Shown here piece by piece: positions 49,160-60,800 of a stretch of 64,000 nt of DNA; position 1 is the stretch's first letter, and each line of letters begins with the position of its first letter. The stretch covers positions 25,178,129 to 25,242,128 of the forward strand of contig OY986968.1 of the NCBI GenBank assembly GCA_963920575.1, in the 5' to 3' direction. A model generated the notes under the pieces. The model worked only from the letters and a program-made list of their open reading frames with translations. It had not been told where the DNA came from and ran no database searches. The position numbers and the translations under genes were made by a program. The stretch is from Narthecium ossifragum (Eukaryota; Streptophyta; Magnoliopsida; Dioscoreales; Nartheciaceae).

Positions 49160-49955
49160 TTCGGGTGGATCTCTCTCTCGGATTCCAGAGAAGACCAGCG
49201 CTTGGTAGGGCCACCACCACCCATGGGCCCCGCATTCGATTACTAGCGCCTTTCAAAAGTTTGGACGGCCCAATGGGCTGTATAGTAGCGTTAGATGATC
49301 CTGCATGATGTCCATCATTACGCAAGCTTGTTTTAATCTTTTTATCATGGTCAGTAATAATCAGTATAGGTGAAGCTATTCTAATGGTCCTAATGAATAA
49401 AAAAGAGTGGCAGACAAATGACTGATGGGCAGTTGTTGACTAATTTGGAATCGATCCACCTACATGATAGGCTAGACTCAGAAGTGGGTTGGTGGAGGAA
49501 GCTTCATAGCTATGATCTCGCTTAATCTATCATCGGCTAGACAAATACTCGCTGGTGAGAACCAATCCAATGATCCCACTTTGTAACATATTCTTATATT
49601 ATTTATATTATATATAACATATATCTACTACTATTATAAGGAGTTCTTATATATCTACTACTATTATAAAAATAAGTTCTGCTCACTCTCTGGCTTTCTT
49701 CAACCGGAGAAGCAATCAGAATTCTGCTTATCCGCTGAAGGAAACGGCCAATGTTATTTCTGAATGATCATTCAAGCATGCATGTGAGAAGACGTGTTAG
49801 ACTCGCCGGCTTAATCTTCTAAGTTGAGTGATAAAGTTTCATAGTATCATAACATAGGCCATGTGTTCAAACCTTGTATCATATATTTTGTTATTGCTCA
49901 TTTGATTAAATATTTAGATTATTCAATATGAAGTCGTCCACACCTAATAACCTAG
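49160..49955. other. intergenic
   Basis: No gene is seen. A short duplication TATATCTACTACTATTATAA occurs at about 49621 and 49649. Confidence 0.45.
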
Positions 49956-49961
49956 AGCCTT

Positions 49962-50166
49962 GTTTGGTATGGGGTTAAGGTGGGGATAACCCACTTTATC
50001 CCCCTCTTAATCCCATTTTTTACTCAAATATCAAAGTCGTGATTACGGGGCTACCACTATTTCACATACCCCATTTCTCTCTACTTTTTCTTATCCTCAT
50101 TCTTTAACTTCAATTTTTCTAATCCTATTCCCCTTAACCACATTTTTTCTTAACCCCATACCAAAC
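49962..50166. mobile_element. MITE with perfect 18-bp inverted repeats
   Basis: GTTTGGTATGGGGTTAAG (49962-49979) is the exact inverse complement of CTTAACCCCATACCAAAC (50149-50166). The element is 205 bp, AT-rich inside and non-coding. Superfamily is not clear because the target duplication is ambiguous. Confidence 0.8.
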
Positions 50167-50353
50167 GGGGTATAGGTTTTTAGTTTGATTGGTAAGAGCT
50201 TTTTCACTAAAAAAATACGAAAAAAAAACAACAATTTAACGAGGTAATATCATTCTTATGAAAATTCTAAGAGTATTATCCCATAGTTCTAGGAGTATCT
50301 TTCCATACCAAAATTTTATTGAAAAAAGGTGGAGTCATTGCTGAAGACCTCAT

Positions 50354-50801
50354 GGCATGTTTGGTTGGACATAACCGCGCGGGAATGGAATGGTCAAATC
50401 CTTGGTCAAATCTCATTCCGTTGTTTGGTTAGACATTAAAGTTGGGAATATAATGCTCTATTCCTGACAAGTTGGGAATGAGGCAATCCCATCTAATACC
50501 TCGGAATGCCTCATTCCATTCCTGACGAAATGGTGGTTAAAAAATTAAATTACTAATCTACCCTTAATCGGATCTCTCTATGTTAAAAAAGAGGGTATTT
50601 TAGTCATCTGTATTTCATTCATATTCTATTCTCAGGTTTCTGTTTGTATACCAAACATGGTAATGCTTCATTCCCATTCCCAATCCTGATATTACAAAAT
50701 CACCTTGGTAATAGACCATTCCTAATCCCAATCCCATTCCATTCTCGATCCTGATTCTATTCCCATTCACATTCACATTCCTTGTGCGAACCAAATATGC
50801 C
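50354..50801. mobile_element. probable MITE with ATTCC-rich interior
   Basis: GGCATGTTTGGTT (50354-50366) and AACCAAATATGCC (50789-50801) are inverse complements with one mismatch. The interior is dense in ATTCC/GGAAT words in both orientations. It carries no transposase. Confidence 0.65.
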
Positions 50802-53800
50802 ACAATGACTAGTTTGGAAAAATCCAACAAAATACGACTCTGAGCCGTTGAGTGCGTTGACGTGGAGGGAGCTTACAAATCTACGCCCAAAAATGAGGAA
50901 CACCAAACCACCAACTCCGATGGCGTTAGGTATCTTGGGTTTTAATCCGGCGGCGACAGCGGATAGAAAAATAGTTCAACAGGGGTGCGGATCCATGGGT
51001 CCATCCGCCGTGGCATTGACCTCGGCACCCGACCCGTTCCTTTCGGCCGGCATCTATGTCGCGAGAGTTCTCACTCGAGTCTCGACCCGACTTCGAGTTC
51101 GATCGCGCTATGAGAAGTATTCTAGTTTTCTATATGCCAAAGTAGTCGGAGAGAGGCTCTCGTCGTCTCACTGGAGGAGAAGGTTAAAAAGTCAATTCTC
51201 CCCCATCGAAGAGAGGGGAACGACATTCTTGTTCTAGGGATTGGTTTACTAGGACTTCTTGTCCGGATTCCAACGACTTCTTCTTCTTCTTCTTGATTCT
51301 CATGCCGGTGTCCCTGTCTGCATGTTAATTGGGTATTTTCTCGTTTTTTCGCCAAGATTGGATGATTGAGAAGCTTTTATTCGAAAAGTGGAGCTTTTTT
51401 CTGGGGTTGTTCTTTTGATGTTTTCTTGAATGTTCTCTTGTTTTGGTGTTTGAACTGTGTTGATCAAAGCTGGAAAATTTTGTGAGTCTTGATATTGTTG
51501 AGGAGATGCGAGATCCAATTTGGGGGATTTAGGTGGATGATGGGTTTGATCTTTGGGGCTTCAATTCCCATTTGATTCTTGATCGTAAGATAAGGAGTAG
51601 GTGCAATAGTTGTTGGTGAGGCATCAAACACTTACACTAAACTTTGGTTATGTTATGAGGATTAGATAGCATTTCTCTAAACTCCCAGTTGATGGTTGGT
51701 GCTCCCCTTTTCTCCCAAATACTCGCATTTAAAACATACCCCTCCCAACAGTATATCCACTTTAAGCCCTTGAATGCAAGTCAGATTGTTCCTTTTGGGT
51801 CTTATGTGTTGCTGCTGGTTTACTAGTTTTCTCATGATGCCACTTGGCTTTCGATGGTCAATAGGTACAGCGGATAGTTTGCTTGCCATATGCTCAGTGT
51901 GTAAACATGGTCAATGTAGGTAGTTTTGTAATTTACCAATTCTAAGAGCAGTCCTCATGGTTAAAGATGCGTTAGATATAGGTTCTAACATATACTGAAT
52001 GATGCGTTAAACAGATGAACGGGCAAAGGTATCAACAGTCCATATCCTTGTTATTAGAGTGGAACATATGTTTTAGTTTACATTTGGCTTATATACGTGC
52101 ATTGGAGGCAACAAGCAATCTCTCCATCATTCAACAGCTTTTCTTTTGTCTAGTCCTTGTTTTGGTTGTAAGAAATTTAGAGGGTAATTCTCAGTTACTG
52201 AGTTTCAGCAGTGGACTATCAAGGAAGAGATATCTAGTCACTAACTCACATTCTAGGTTTTGTAGCAAGTTCTATGTTGCTAGAAAATTATCCTTGCAAG
52301 ACAACTTTCCACTGATTTTTTGAGAGAAATGTAATTGGTCATGGATTGAGAAAAATGTCTAATTGGGCCATAGCATCTTGTCTTAGAATTCTGTTTCAAT
52401 GCCAATGATGCATGTAGTCAATACACGAGGCTAGAGAAATGCCAAATGTTTTGCATAATAAGGTTTGGTAACATTGTGACCACAAGTCCTCCTAGAAAAT
52501 TAATCTAATTCAAATAGGACCTGTTGGAATTGAGTAGATAGTTTTTTCGTTCATCAAGTCATGCTAATGGAACTGGGTTTTATGGAATCCAAATGAAATA
52601 ATTTTGATCAGAAGTCAAGTCATATGAGACTGGCTCTAGTCAAATTATTCCACATAATCGTGGCTGATCTGTATTCGAAGAGTTAGGTGTTTCCACATTA
52701 GCCTAATCCACATGTTAATGTTCGGATGTATTCAGGTTGCTGCGAAGTCAGTTACATAACAGAATAGGTGATCCATCCCACTTACAGATAAGAGAGAATG
52801 TTGCCATGGAGGTATAAAATGTAAATGGCTACTGTAATATAATCAGAACTTGTGTGGTATTTGAGGAGCTTCAATAAACATTTAAGCTACCACTGCATGT
52901 TTGCCGAGACCCAAGCATTTGATCAACTCGCATCTTCAGTCATTCGGCTGTGAAAATAGTGAACAGATAATTAGAAGATGCATTCAGCTCTCATGGAAAC
53001 GAGAGATTTTGTAACTGTCATTGAAAATTATGGGGTATCTTTAAGCATCTAAACCTAATAAATTGTTTAAAAAACTATCCCCCCCCCCGTGCGAAGAAGT
53101 AGGAGGAGGAGGAGGAGGAGGAAGGAAAACGAGAATGGCACGGGGGTGTGCCGGTCCGGTGGCACGTACCCTGCCTGCAGGCTGCCGGTACGACGCGTGC
53201 CATCGGGACGGCAATCCATGGTCTACATCATATCATCCTAACCTTCCATAAACAATAGAAGGGTAGGTTAAATTCCTATTCTTGTACTGGAGGACCTTAC
53301 TGTTCCAATTTCATTCAACAGCGTAGAACAAAAGTGATAATGGAATAGAGGAAATGAAAGAGCTGGATGGGATGCATGGCCTTACTTTTATTTTAATCTC
53401 TTGACCTCACTGCAAGGGCGTTACATTCTGCTTTAAATTTATTCTTTGTATAATCCCTTTAGCCTTGGATTATTTGCTTCTTACCTCTGCACAAAATACT
53501 ATATATTATGAAATAAGCTTGTTCCTTGCTCTATGGAAGATATCTTTTCTTCTTCTTCTTCTTCTTTTTTTGTCAATGAGTATAGACAAAGTTATATCAT
53601 GTATTGGGCAAAAAACAAATAGTTACTTATGCAGCTCTTATAAAAGTTCATATAAATGGTGAAGGTCATGAAACTTGTGATAATTTTTTGCCTTGGTGCC
53701 ACTGCCACATCTCTCATGTATAGGCATGTGTAGAAGCACGTGAAGTCTCCAATGGATGGTTTGCTATTTTTTTGGAGTAAAGTTTCATATTGTGGAGCCA

Positions 53801-54473
53801 TGTTACATTTTTATTAAAACCCTTGAGTCATAGCCTTGAGCAAGCAAAAGTTTACTTTTTACAATGTCAACTTTTCAAGCCACATGCATCTTCCAATTTA
53901 AGACTATTTTTTGTCGTTTTTCAGATTCTTACATCGGCTGCGCTAAGCACTTGACAACACATTCAGCATAAAGAGTAGTTCGCTTTTTCAAGGAGCATCA
54001 AAACTTGCTGGAAATTTTCCAAAGCATTTATAGCATGAAACATTGTGGTCATATGTGAAAGGCTAAACTTGGCTGTTTTTAGAACAGGGCTTTCTTCAGT
54101 AACTTGAAGTTATGAACCACAAGGAGGATAAATTTTCTAGGTTGGTAATTCTCTTTTTATGTGGATTAATATTCTATGAACTTCAAGCTAGCCTTTTGAT
54201 TTGATGGTCAGTTAGGTTGTCATATAAACTGAATAAAGAAAACCAATATTTTGTTGATTTCAATTTTCCTATGCTTGGTTGCATGTAACGTTTACAATTA
54301 TGGAAATTTGGGTGAGATGATGCCTTTATTGCAAACTTGTTGTGAAAAAAAACTCTTGAAAGAGAGAAACCACTGATAAAAGCAACTTAGGAAATGATTC
54401 TCTATCTCACTTTCCAATAGAATGATCTCATGTCACTTTAACATATCATCAACTTTTCCGAGGGAGGGGTGTG
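50802..54473. other. region upstream of the channel gene, possible leader exon
   Basis: 51060-51310 looks like a plant 5' UTR (GC-richer, TTC repeat at 51281-51295), with a possible donor CCG|GTGTCC near 51306. If it is the first exon of the channel gene, the leader intron would run about 6.4 kb to 57760. Otherwise 51.3-54.5 kb holds only AT-rich non-coding DNA and the GC-rich repeat at 53.1 kb. Confidence 0.3.
53078..53220 (-). repeat. GC-rich dispersed repeat, copy B (inverted relative to copy A)
   Basis: The reverse complement begins CCATGGATTGCCGTCCCGAT and runs through GGCAGCCTGC, a GTACGTGCC phrase, a TCC microsatellite and a poly-G run at 53078, matching 10400-10525 in the same order. 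Copy B has about 11 extra bases in the middle. Confidence 0.75.
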
Positions 54474-54478
54474 GGGGG

Positions 54479-56151
54479 TGTCACCGGGAAAAATAAGGAA
54501 ACAAAATTTTCTCGCTTACTTGTCCGATGATGGCGCCAAGAGACCCCCTCGCTGAGCCCTGCACACCGCCGCCGCGCGCCCACACGCCGCTTGTGCTCCG
54601 CTCGCACGTCGTTTGCACGCCGTCTGTGCACCGCCTACGCACTCCGCCTGACAGCCCGATCGCCTCTTGACCAGTCCTCTTTTTCCGCCTTGCACACACA
54701 CAAGACTCACCCGAATTTGGGTAAGGGATGAGATCCCAACTCCTTTATTGACTAATGATTAAAAGAGCACTCTTCTCTCGCCCCCAACCCTTTGGAGTAC
54801 AATCACTCTCAATACAAGAAGCTCTCAACCCAAAACCCTAGAATCTCGTCTCACAATCCGTTGTAGACGACGACTCCAAAACTCAACTCTTAATTGCTCA
54901 ACCCGTGAGCTGGCCCATGACCCATATGACCCTAAAGACTAGACGCTAGAGCCTTTCATCTTGTGATCATGCCCCTCCTCATCCTCATCTCAACATCTAG
55001 CCATAGCCTCCCCTAAAGCCTAGATGCCAAAGCCTTTGATGATCTGATCTCCACTCTCAACATCTAGCCATAGCCTCCCCTAAGGCCTAGATGCCAAAGC
55101 TCTGATCTCTCATGCCCAACACCTTGGCCGGCCTACTCCTTATATAGAGGAATAGTCATTGGCTTGCTCCAACAAGACACTCCTAAGAAGTCCTATTCAA
55201 AGTCATGGGCTTCATGCATATCCAATCATGCAATCCGTCTTTTACAAAGCATCATAGCATATCTGGACTCTTACATGAGTTAAGACTTGCTTTAAGATAG
55301 CCATGATCGCTTCTTGACTCAAAATAGGACTCCTTCCTATTCGTCCGGGCCAACAACATCTTTCCCTGTGCCAAACTTGATATTCCATGTGTCATCACCT
55401 ATTCCAAGTCGAATGCACGCAAGACATTTGAATTGGCTTGGCTGGATTGTCCTCCAAGGCATATCCGCTCCGCCTGGCGCGCCGTCCCCTAGTCCGACTC
55501 GGAGTCGCGTGTCATCTTCAAATTCTTCCGTGTCAAAACCGTTTTTGACCGCGTCATCAATCTTGGAGCTTCCATCCCAAGTGGAATTAGCTGATTAGCC
55601 CGCGTGGCTTGCTCTCTAGTACTTATCGCATCAACTTAGACAAGCCAAGTCCTAATCCGACTAGGACTGGGCTTCTTGAGCGCGTCGCGCTCTCTCTCGC
55701 GTGCTACGCGCGCGCTCGGCCCGCGCGCCCATCTTGGTCGCCTTGGCGCGTGTCCCGCTCGCTTGACTTGCTCCCGCGCGCGTCATGCTCCGTTGGGCTC
55801 ATGCTGCACCGCGTCCTGGCGCGCCGTCTTCCTCCTTGGCCCGGTCCGTCGTGTCATGCTCAGAATTCGTCGCACCATCTTTGGGGAAATGTCGTTTAGC
55901 CTCGTTTAAGGACGTTTGCTCGTGCGATCATGATGTTTTCATGCTGCCCATGGCTTGGTGTGATGCACCGCGCCATGGCCTTGGTCATGGCCCGTGTCAA
56001 CTCCGACTGACACGCATTTCGCTCGATAGGATTCCTTCATGGCTCGCCAAGTTCTGCTTTGGCTCAGTCCGCCGTGCCATTTTCAACTTTCGCCGGGCCA
56101 TCTTCAAGATCCCTCGTGCCATGGTCGTGTGATGGGCTCCAGCCCCTGACA
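54479..56151. mobile_element. probable solo LTR
   Basis: A 1,673-bp segment starts TGTCA and ends TGACA and is flanked by GGGGG on both sides (54474-54478 and 56152-56156), which are the TG...CA ends and 5-bp target duplication expected of an LTR retrotransposon. No gag or pol frame lies inside. TATATAG at 55141 could be the LTR promoter. GC-rich ends and numerous CGCG words (55680-55800) suggest limited CpG decay. Because the duplication is all G, it is weaker evidence than a mixed word. Confidence 0.6.
54993..55116. repeat. 67-bp tandem duplication inside the LTR
   Basis: ACATCTAGCCATAGCCTCCC starts at 54993 and 55060; each unit continues through CCTAGATGCCAAAGC. A decayed earlier unit lies near 54930-54960. 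Confidence 0.85.
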
Positions 56152-56156
56152 GGGGG

Positions 56157-57760
56157 TTACCCCTTCTCATGTATTTATTACTGCAACTTTTATAGAGCGT
56201 AAAGAAGACCCATAAACTCAGATTCTTTGATCCATGATATTGATTACCTTTTTGCTTACATTGTGTTGTGACTTGTGATATAATCTCTTCTCCATATGAT
56301 TGCAAATAGGTCACCATTGTCTTGCCATGATCTTCATTTCTTGCTGTATCATTGATGCTTACTAGCAAGCAGCTAATTATCCATTCAAGGAAATGTTGTT
56401 TATAGTTGAAAAAAAGAAGCCATTTAGCTTTTGACTCACTATTTTTCATCTCATGCTATTGCTTTTGAGCGTCTCCTGGTATCTGCAGGCATCGATATAC
56501 ATGCTCAAACATATTTAGGTTTAGAATGTAAGCACCTATCCTGCACGCTCTTGACGATACGTCTTGACATGTTCCCAAATCTGTATGACTTTGGGTTGTA
56601 TTCTTATAATTGTTGTCCTGGATTTTATATATTTCTCATTATAGAGTAATTTGTTCTTTGAAAAGAAAATTGCAAATAGTATTGAGCTTTCCTGAAGTTC
56701 TTTATTACTATTCTATAAACCAATCTGGGCAGGAATTATAGTTTCAGACTTGCAGTATCAGTTTATGATTTTCTCATGTTGGATATTTGATTCTTTATGG
56801 ACATTCTGAAGACCTTCTTTCGAGGGTTGCCATCGGCACGATGGTTGCCCACAAAATTTGCGTCTTGAAGCTAGAGTCCAGCATTTTATGTGCGATGCAA
56901 GATACAAGTATCTAAATTTTCTGAGATTTAATTTGTTTCTTCCGAGATGCATAGATAGTGGCCAATAGTATAGCTGCTTGAGTTGATCAATCATGAACTT
57001 ACAAGATTATAGCTTTATAAATTGTCCATTATATGGCTTTCGTTGGACAAGCGAGTCATTTTGGAAAGGTTTCTGTGTGTAGCTTTGATGTGATATAATG
57101 ATCAACAATGTGCACCTTCAGTTTTAGAGGTTAAATGATTTGGAGTTAGATTCTGCAAGTACCGGATGCAAAAGTTTACTAAAGCGACTATTATGAGAGA
57201 ATAGGGTAACTTTCGAGCAGAAAATGCCATATCTAGAGTTTGCATACTCTGATAGCAATCTGCCTTTTGCTTGGTAATCAGAGGGGATATTGAAGTTGTG
57301 TGTTGGCAGTCTTGTTGTCTGGTTTCTTAGCAATAATTCGAGACTCAACCTGAAGATCAAGCTATAAAATTTGATTGATGATTTAGTTTTTTGTATGGTT
57401 CTGCAAAGTTGCAAATGTTGATTGTGAGAAGAAGCTCAAAGGAGGTAAAGGTCCTGTGTTTTCTTGGTCTACTTTAGAAACAACATGTTGCGATCCATAA
57501 AGCTGCTTAATGTGCTACTGAAGCCAGTTTCACCTAAGGCATCAAAGCATTTGCTTTTTGTGCGATGCTTGTTGTTTTGAAAATAGAACCCCTTTTTCAT
57601 TATTCAGTTGAAGCCCTGTTTTCGTGCAGAATGATGGCATTGAAATTGAATGTCTACTATGTAAATGTTAAGCAATTTTGTTCTGTAGCTGGAATCAATA
57701 GTTAATAGCTCTTCATGTTGCATTGTGACCACTTCTTTGATCAGCTGCATGATGTTGCAG
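56157..57760. other. AT-rich non-coding stretch before the channel gene
   Basis: No coding exon is recognised. It could be leader intron of the channel gene. The 150-codon frame at 55997-56449 (minus) straddles the LTR boundary and has no family features. Confidence 0.4.
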
Positions 57761-57827
57761 GCTTCAGGACTGGACTTCCGAGAGATCTCTGAGCTCTGAG
57801 AGGATATTATCAGGAAGAAGGAGAACG

Positions 57828-60800
57828 ATGTCTTCTTTCACAGAGAATATCCAAAGGACATTTGTATGGGTACCTGAAGCAATTAAAAGCTTTTCCCACT
57901 TTACTTATATGAAAGACCCGTCCATGGAGGAGCTGAAATTGAGGAAGACTATGCTTGATCCCCAAGGACCATTTCTTCAACGATGGAATAAAATATTTGT
58001 TCTGTCCTGTGTGATTGCGCTATACGTAGATCCCTTGTTCTTATATATCCCTGTATTCAATGGCGATGACAAATGCCTCGATTTGGATAAAAAGGTGGAA
58101 ATTGCAGCAAGCGTCCTGCGTAGCTTCACTGATATTTTTTACGTGCTCCATATTATACTTCAATTTCGAACTGGCTTCATCGTTCCTTCATCTCGAATGT
58201 TTGGAAGAGGAATCTTGGTTAAAGATCCTTCGGCAATAGCAAGAAAGTATTTATCATCATATTTCCTCATTGATATTCTTGCTGTACTTCCCCTGCCACA
58301 GGTGCTAGATTCATCATCACAGTACTTTCTCCTATATATGACCTATTTAATATGTTTCAGTACAAATGCTTCTGTTTTTCTTCTATCTAGCCTGGTCATT
58401 TTCGGATCAATATAAGCAAGCAGGAAATTCTTTTAATTACCTGAAACTAGTTTCTAACTATCTTTCTCTTTGATTGTCATTTATTATCCCTCATAGTTGC
58501 TTGTTGAGTACGCAAGTATGCATTTCAAAATACTGCTTCCGTCTTCAAGCTCAAAAATGAGCATTTTTTGTGTGTGTACTAGTCGTCTATGGCCGTACGC
58601 TATCACATACTGGTCCATTATATGGATGCGAAATGTATCAGTGAGTTTGTGGTTGCAATCAGAGAAAGTTAGGCAAGCACAGTGGTGATCCTTTTTGTAG
58701 ATAACTTGAATGGGTAAACAAATGTCACAGTGGTGCCATTAAGGCGTGGTTGCTCCTCAAGGAGGCATGGTGTGTAGACCCTGTATCATAAATTGATGAT
58801 GTAAACAAATTTGATATGTTTGACAATGCAGAATGAAGTACATGCTAATTTTAAACTCACTAAGAAAACTGTATTCTAAATTAGGGTCGCGGGTGGGTGA
58901 AAAAAATGAACTCCAGCTATAATAATTCTTCTTATCAGTTAGTTAAAACCTCTGAGGTGGACATTAAAGAGAGAAGGACATCTTTTTGAAAAGTTTAGAA
59001 GGGAATGGGTGCAAAGCTTGCATAAGGAAAAACAGTTTGTGATATCATAAACCCTCCATATACTTAGGATGCATGCCTTTGTATCTCTCTTAAAATGATG
59101 CATGTCTCTATGTTGTTAAGTACATGTGTCATGGCACAATCTTGTGTGTGGGGGATATTCTACAAACCACGGTAACAAGATGAAGCACTAATTATGGGGA
59201 AAAATCAGGAACATGAGATTCATGCTATATTATGTAAACAATAAGCAAATGAACCAGTGGAAAGATGCTTTCATACTTCTTTGCCCTTTTGATGAATTGT
59301 CTTAGTTTCATATTTCCACTATCCAAGTTATTTTCAGTTGCCTCTTTTTTTCCCAACAGACGTGTATGGAAGGTTAGATCTTAGTGATTGCATTTTAAGT
59401 GTAATGGTTTGTTGATAGACAGGTCATTGAGGTTGAGTGTTTAAACATTGCACTACTTGGGTCCATTTTGAGTGGGGTGGTTGCTTTCCTTTCTTTTTAT
59501 GCATGACTAATGGCTTAATGGGTGTTTTGATTCTTTGTAACTACAAGTGCCATAATCGATGATTTTAGTTGTTGGCGGGAGTAGGAAAGTGAATCCTGAT
59601 GATCATTTAAACAGTCACTCTGCAAGGATTGTTGTCAAGATTTTAGTCCAATAAAAGTTTGAGAGGCCAAAGTGATCAATCATTGAATTTTTAACCTGTG
59701 TAAGCAAAGAAGTGATTCAAGAGCACTTCTGAAAATTCTTAACCTGTGTAAGCAATGAAGTGGTACTGAAAGGAGATAACTAAGAGCAGAAAATGGGGTA
59801 GAGAAAGGATACCCATGTTGTGGTTGGACTTTTCTACAGCATAAATGGCCGACTGAGCTCTTCTACCAGAATTATTGTGATTTCAATGTGGAAATATTTT
59901 AAAAGCTGTTAGCAGCCTCAGGGTCATATGACTCGCATTGTGAAGAGGTAATTTGGGAGATGGTGTTTGATATAGCTTGCAATGCATGTAGATATGGCGC
60001 TAGCATGCATTCCTCTAGTAGTTTGACATTAGTTCATAAAAGATCTGGTGTTTTAGATTTTGGTATTTGATCATGCAAAGTATTCCTATTTTTTTAGTGC
60101 TGCTTATGACGCACCCACCATGAATTGTAAACGTGGTTTCAATGGAATTTTTAGATCAGCTTTCTTGAGCCATGTACTCAGGATTGCGGTTTTAGAGGTC
60201 TTGAAGATTTCGGCCGCACTTACTTCTTTAGCTGATGATGACCAGCTTGTCTTCTGGTCAAGACCTCTTAATCATCCAAATATGAACCATAGATATCTTA
60301 TTTTTTGGAGAACTTCTGCATCAGACTACTAAAGTATTATAGATGCTTTTGATCAATTTCTTCATTTTCTTTCCATGCAATAGACCCAGGCTATCTTAAA
60401 CTAGACATTGTGGTACATCTTTAAAATCATGAAAGCTGAAACTGAGAGAATAACAGCCATGCCAGAATATCTAGGTTTCTTGAATATATTGGAGAATATC
60501 TAGTTTATCGATCTTTGAGGCATTCCAAAGTCAAATGGAGTACTATAGATTCTGTTGATCTTTCAGTTGTTCTAAGATGAGTTTGCCAAACAAGCACACT
60601 TAGTTTGCTGCTGGCAATCTTCTATTACGACAAAATAAAGGGATATGCTTGCCCGCCACTCAGGAACCTTAACAGGGCTATTTGGCAATGTGAAGTGATA
60701 TTTGAGAGAATCTTTTTTGCTGTTTGTTTGAGAGAGATCTACCATAAGAATTTAAGAATGATTTGTAATTTGAAATATGGCTAAGCATAGGCATCTATGG

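Noticed and set aside
55609..56132. Overlapping Arg/Ala-rich frames near 55.6-56.1 kb
   Set aside because: They fall inside the probable solo LTR in a CpG-rich stretch; three overlapping frames are open at once, which indicates composition rather than coding.
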